A stretch of DNA of 8,236 nucleotides from Bacteroidales bacterium (GTDB lineage: Bacteria > Bacteroidota > Bacteroidia > Bacteroidales > WCHB1-69): the NCBI GenBank assembly GCA_024400715.1, contig JAKSMH010000031.1, forward strand, positions 1-8,236. Direction: 5' to 3'. The notes beneath the pieces are model-generated. The model did no database searches and was not told where the DNA came from. It saw only the letters and a list, made by a program, of their open reading frames with translations. Made by a program: the position numbers and the translations under genes. Below are positions 5,271 through 8,236 of the stretch, piece by piece; position 1 is the stretch's first letter; each line of letters starts with the position of its first letter.

Positions 5271-7388
5271 ATGAAAAAGTTACTATTTATCCTATTGTTC
5301 TCGTGCTTGAGTTTTTCAGTCTTTTCGCAGGTTAATTATATTGATTTGAAAGGCGTGTTCAAGGGCAAGTACAGCGTTGAAAGGTTGCGTTATTTGTCTT
5401 GGCGGCCGCAAACCAATCAATATGCGTACATCGACAATGACGTATTGTTGCTCACGGATGCCAAAACCGGTAAAGAGGAAAAGTTCTTGGACAAAGCACA
5501 ATTGGGTTCTTTGCTGAACCTCAACCTCACGCGTTTTCCAAAATTTGAGTGGGTTGATAAGGATATTCTTTATTTTGAAGCCCTCAATAAGACATTTAAT
5601 ACGGTAACACACGAGATTATCGATCTTCCTATGGAAGAAATCATCGATCAGCAATTAAAAAGTCTTCTTTTTGTGGTTAAAAAAGGTAAATATGTTTACG
5701 TTGAGAGCATTTTGAATCAATATAAGCCCATATTATTGTGTCCTGACACCGGAAAGAATATTGTTTTTGGCGAATCCGTGCATCGTAGCGAATGGGGTAT
5801 TGAAGAAGGACAGTATTTTTCACCGAATGGCAATTATATTTGTTTTTACCGTATGGATGAAAGTATGGTGGAAGATTATCCCTTGGTCAATACTTCCACA
5901 CCTATTGCGACAGTGGAAACGATGAAGTACCCAATGGCCGGTCGTACAAGTCACGTGGTCACAGCCGGTATTTTTGATGTGAAACAGTCAGTGGCGCAGG
6001 GTAAAACGGTTTATCACTATATCAAAACCGATAAGGCAGATGGCGAATTTTTGACCAACATCACGTTTTCTCCTGATGAGAAATGTCTGTATATCACTCA
6101 TTTGAATCGTGCGCAGGATCATGCCAAACTGATTGAATACAATTTGTTGACGGGTGAAAAGACACGGGTTTTGATTGAGGAAACGGACAAACGGTATGTA
6201 GAGCCGCAAACCCGTCCTATTTTCTTGAAAAACAATCGTTTTTTGTGGCAAACGCGTCGTGATGGGTGGAATCATATCTTTTTGTATGATTTGAATAAGG
6301 GAACCAACACGCTGCTGACCAATGGAAATTGGGAAGTTTGCGAAGTGTTGGGCGTGGATTCGAAAGAGGAAAACATTTATTTCGTGGCTTCATTGGACAA
6401 GCCGGTAGATAAATATATCTGCAAACTGAATATCAAAACGACGAAAGTGGAAAATTTGACACCAGTATCTGGTACCCATACGGCGAGTTTTTCATCAGAT
6501 ATGAGTTATTTTTTAGATTGTTTGACCAGTATTGATATTCCTTACGAAACTTATTTGAAGAGCAGCAACGGTAAAGTGTCAAAGTTGTTGAAGGCGTCGA
6601 AAAATCCGTATGCGGACTGCTCAATCGGCACGACGAAGATTTTTTCCATTAAGAATAAAGCCAATGACGATTTATATTGTCGTATGATATTGCCGCCCAA
6701 TTTTGACGAAACGAAGAAGTATCCTTGTTTGATTTATGTTTATGGCGGTCCGCATTCGCAATTGGTGGATAATACCTTCATGTCGGGAGGTCAGTTTCTG
6801 CAATATATGGCGCAGCGTGGCTATGTGGTCTTCACTTTGGACAATAGGGGAACGGCTAATCGCGGTGCGGAATTTGAAAAATGTATTCATCGTCATTTGG
6901 GCGATTTGGAAGTGGAAGACCAGATGTGCGGCGTAGAATATCTGAAGAGTCTGCCGTACATTGATGCCCAGCGGATTGGCTTGGACGGCTGGAGTTATGG
7001 GGGCTTTATGACTTTGTCGTTGATTACACGGTATCCGGAGGTGTTCAGGTCGGCAAGTTGTGGTGGTCCTGTGGTAGATTGGAAGTGGTACGAGGTGATG
7101 TATGGCGAGCGTTATATGGACACGCCGCAGGAAAATCCCGAAGGTTATGCCAAGGCCAGCTTGTTGGACAAGATCAAGAATGTGAAATGCAATTTGTTGG
7201 TGATGCACGGCTGCCAGGATCATACGGTGGTATGGCAGCAGACTCTGGAATTGATGCGTCAGGCGGTAACCGACGGCATTGAAATCGAATATTTCCCCTA
7301 TACGGCCTACGACCATAATGTGCGCGGTATCGAGCGAGTTCATTTGTGGAACAAGCTTGCCAAGTTCCACGACGAGCATTTGAAATAG
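5271..7388 (+). CDS. Exported dipeptidyl peptidase IV-like serine peptidase (family S9)
   Basis: Prolyl-type serine peptidase expected to remove X-Pro or X-Ala dipeptides from peptide N termini, outside the cytoplasm. It has 705 residues. A Sec signal peptide (1-20, ending SVFSQ) precedes a DPP IV-type beta-propeller domain (about 40-470). EWGIEEGQYFSP (174-185) carries a Glu pair (178-179) in the place where DPP IV binds the substrate amino terminus, followed by FYRMDES and YPLV, conserved in bacterial DPP IV. The alpha/beta-hydrolase domain (about 490-705) carries the triad: Ser575 in GWSYGG, Asp650 in HGCQD, and His682 in YDHNVRG. The Ser-Asp-His spacings (75 and 32) are close to those of mammalian DPP IV. 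The start at 5271 gives a standard signal peptide. It lies alone between two intergenic gaps. Prolyl tripeptidyl peptidase is a possible alternative specificity. Confidence 0.92.
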   Translation: MKKLLFILLFSCLSFSVFSQVNYIDLKGVFKGKYSVERLRYLSWRPQTNQYAYIDNDVLLLTDAKTGKEEKFLDKAQLGSLLNLNLTRFPKFEWVDKDILYFEALNKTFNTVTHEIIDLPMEEIIDQQLKSLLFVVKKGKYVYVESILNQYKPILLCPDTGKNIVFGESVHRSEWGIEEGQYFSPNGNYICFYRMDESMVEDYPLVNTSTPIATVETMKYPMAGRTSHVVTAGIFDVKQSVAQGKTVYHYIKTDKADGEFLTNITFSPDEKCLYITHLNRAQDHAKLIEYNLLTGEKTRVLIEETDKRYVEPQTRPIFLKNNRFLWQTRRDGWNHIFLYDLNKGTNTLLTNGNWEVCEVLGVDSKEENIYFVASLDKPVDKYICKLNIKTTKVENLTPVSGTHTASFSSDMSYFLDCLTSIDIPYETYLKSSNGKVSKLLKASKNPYADCSIGTTKIFSIKNKANDDLYCRMILPPNFDETKKYPCLIYVYGGPHSQLVDNTFMSGGQFLQYMAQRGYVVFTLDNRGTANRGAEFEKCIHRHLGDLEVEDQMCGVEYLKSLPYIDAQRIGLDGWSYGGFMTLSLITRYPEVFRSASCGGPVVDWKWYEVMYGERYMDTPQENPEGYAKASLLDKIKNVKCNLLVMHGCQDHTVVWQQTLELMRQAVTDGIEIEYFPYTAYDHNVRGIERVHLWNKLAKFHDEHLK

Positions 7389-7512
7389 GTAAAAAGGGTA
7401 AAAAAAGGGAATAAACAAAATATTCAGATTGTTGTTTTTATCATTTGCATTATTAGAACTGAACTGTTAGGAAAAAGGATTATTTACAAAATGCATTGAT
7501 AAATATTTTTTA

Positions 7513-7520
7513 TATATTTG
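7513..7520 (+). promoter_or_regulatory. Bacteroidota-type -7 promoter box for mod
   Basis: TATATTTG matches TAnnTTTG exactly and continues CA, as at 4501. It is 66 nt before the mod ATG, so the leader would be about 60 nt. The best upstream match to a -33 element, ATTG at 7495-7498, is spaced a few bases too close (14 nt), so promoter strength is uncertain. Confidence 0.5.
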
Positions 7521-7532
7521 CACATTGAACTT

Positions 7533-7554
7533 ATAGTATAATTTGGAGTACTAT
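7533..7554. repeat. Short dyad in the predicted mod leader
   Basis: ATAGTA (7533-7538) and TACTAT (7549-7554) are perfect reverse complements separated by 10 nt. They start 12 nt after the -7 box at 7513-7520, at or just after the expected transcription start. That position would suit a repressor site or a small leader hairpin. Six AT-rich pairs can arise by chance, so confidence is low. Confidence 0.3.
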
Positions 7555-7586
7555 TGGCAATAAAGTATATAAACAGCAAACAAAAT

Positions 7587-8236
7587 ATGGACGGATATTC
7601 CCAAACACCTTTGAAAGAACGCCTTGAAGCTCTCCGAAGCCTGATTCCCGAAGCCTTTGCCGAAGGCAAGATTGACTGGGAAAAACTGAAAGCCGCATTG
7701 GGCGAGGAAGTGAATTTCAGCAACGAGCGTTATGTGCTCAACTGGGCGGGCAAAAGCGACGCTTTCCGCATCATGCAGCAGCCCAGCGCGGCCACACTCG
7801 TGCCTTGCAAGGAGGAATCCGTCGATTTCGACAACACCGAAAACATTTTTATCGAAGGCGAAAACATGGAAGTGCTCAAGGTGTTGCAGAAAAGCTATTT
7901 CGGCAAGGTGAAGATGATTTACATCGACCCGCCGTACAACACCGGGAACGACTCGTTCATCTATCCCGACAAGTTTTCCGAAACCAAGGAGGAATACCAG
8001 AAGCGCGTGGGCGACAAGGATGCCGAAGGCTACATGATGCGCGACGGCATGTTTCAGAAAAACAGCCGCGAAAACGGACAGTATCACAGCAACTGGCTCA
8101 ACATGATGATGACGCGCCTCTACTTGGCCAAATCGCTGCTGCGCGACGACGGCGTGATTTTCGTCTCCATCGACGACAACGAAGTCCACAACCTGCGGCT
8201 GCTGATGAATGAGATTTTCGGCGAGGAGAATTTTGT
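7587..8236 (+). CDS. mod: Type III restriction-modification DNA methyltransferase (Mod), 5' part, cut by the window edge
   Basis: Adenine-N6 DNA methyltransferase and specificity subunit of a type III restriction-modification system. 216 codons are visible and the frame is open at the window edge; full proteins are usually 600-700 residues. The N terminus (MDGYSQTPLKERLEALRSLI) and the stretch ERYVLNWAGKSDAFR (47-61) are typical of Mod. TENIFIEGENMEVLKVLQKS precedes the catalytic motif IV DPPYN at 114-118 (IYIDPPYNTGND). HSNWLNMMMTRLYLAKSLL and DDGVIFVSIDDNEVHNLRLL follow in the family order. In this beta-class enzyme the target-recognition domain and the AdoMet motif FxGxG come later and lie outside the window. 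ATG 7587 is the first in-frame start after a stop at 7539. C-ending codons dominate (Asp GAC 13 of 15, Asn AAC 13 of 16), unlike the neighbours, suggesting transfer. A res gene is expected downstream. Confidence 0.9.
   Translation, partial: MDGYSQTPLKERLEALRSLIPEAFAEGKIDWEKLKAALGEEVNFSNERYVLNWAGKSDAFRIMQQPSAATLVPCKEESVDFDNTENIFIEGENMEVLKVLQKSYFGKVKMIYIDPPYNTGNDSFIYPDKFSETKEEYQKRVGDKDAEGYMMRDGMFQKNSRENGQYHSNWLNMMMTRLYLAKSLLRDDGVIFVSIDDNEVHNLRLLMNEIFGEENF

Larger units (their letters stand above)
7389..7586. other. AT-rich intergenic region before mod
   Basis: This 198-nt gap has no convincing open reading frame on either strand and no hairpin followed by a T-run, so no clear terminator for the DPP IV gene. 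Just after the stop lies a slightly repetitive purine tract (7388-7409: GGTAAAAA then GGGTAAAAAAAGGG). The right half holds a candidate promoter box (7513) and a dyad (7533-7554). I take the gap as the boundary between the peptidase gene and an acquired restriction-modification locus. Confidence 0.5.

Noticed and set aside
7388..7409. Purine tract GGTAAAAA-GGGTAAAAAAAGGG as a possible phase-variable repeat
   Set aside because: The units are imperfect, there are only two, and they lie after the DPP IV stop and nearly 180 nt before mod, so slippage would not change any reading frame.
6672..7418. 248-codon - strand frame across the catalytic domain of the DPP IV gene
   Set aside because: It lies opposite the conserved Ser-Asp-His region of the peptidase and is rich in His and Gln, as expected of an antisense shadow. 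There is no start context or recognisable domain.
7551..8189. Long open frame on the - strand (212 codons) across the mod gene
   Set aside because: It is antisense to a + strand frame with clear methyltransferase motifs (DPPYN and the flanking blocks). C-rich third positions on the + strand keep the opposite frame free of stops. Its His- and Val-rich product resembles no family I know.
1..8236. CRISPR array, tRNA or rRNA gene, or insertion sequence
   Set aside because: I saw no regularly spaced direct repeats, no cloverleaf-like or rRNA-like stretch, and no transposase or integrase frame. The intergenic gaps are all under 200 nt.

Overview
The window reads as a chromosomal segment of a Bacteroidota bacterium, probably of the order Bacteroidales. 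Four things support this: a roughly 300-residue NusB with a long N-terminal extension; the gene order nusB - DUF1573 lipoprotein - yajC - ybbR - coaE, typical of that phylum; TAnnTTTG-type -7 promoter boxes instead of E. coli-like promoters; and exported C69 and S9 (DPP IV type) peptidases of the kind peptide-using Bacteroidales carry. All genes lie on the + strand. Species cannot be told from the sequence alone.

Bases 1-2813 form a tight housekeeping operon with 6-28 nt gaps: nusB (transcription antitermination), a DUF1573 lipoprotein, yajC (Sec translocon accessory), a half-length YbbR protein and coaE (last step of coenzyme A synthesis). The ybbR product has only one YbbR domain, and the coaE product stops about 20 residues before the usual family end. 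The exported C69 dipeptidase (2833-4434) follows after 19 nt and has no visible promoter of its own, so it may be read from the same transcript.

A 93-nt gap (4435-4527) holds a good hairpin and a TAAGTTTG promoter box. After it comes a lone left-handed beta-helix acetyltransferase related to WbpD/WlbB (4528-5103). The next gap (5104-5270) holds a nested inverted-repeat element of about 110 nt. A 38-codon frame runs through it, starting in an ATGA overlap with the acetyltransferase stop. An exported dipeptidyl peptidase IV-like serine peptidase follows (5271-7388). The dipeptidase and DPP IV would act one after the other on peptides outside the cytoplasm.

A 198-nt gap (7389-7586) with a TATATTTG box and a small dyad leads to the 5' part of a type III restriction-modification methyltransferase gene (mod, 7587 to the window edge). 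Its codon use differs clearly from its neighbours (Asn AAC 13 of 16, against about 8 AAC to 30 AAT in the DPP IV gene). This marks a probable junction between old chromosome and an acquired defence locus. I see no clearly new multi-gene system inside the window. The most unusual items are the nested palindromic element with its overlapping small frame, the two shortened housekeeping proteins, and the edge of the restriction-modification locus.
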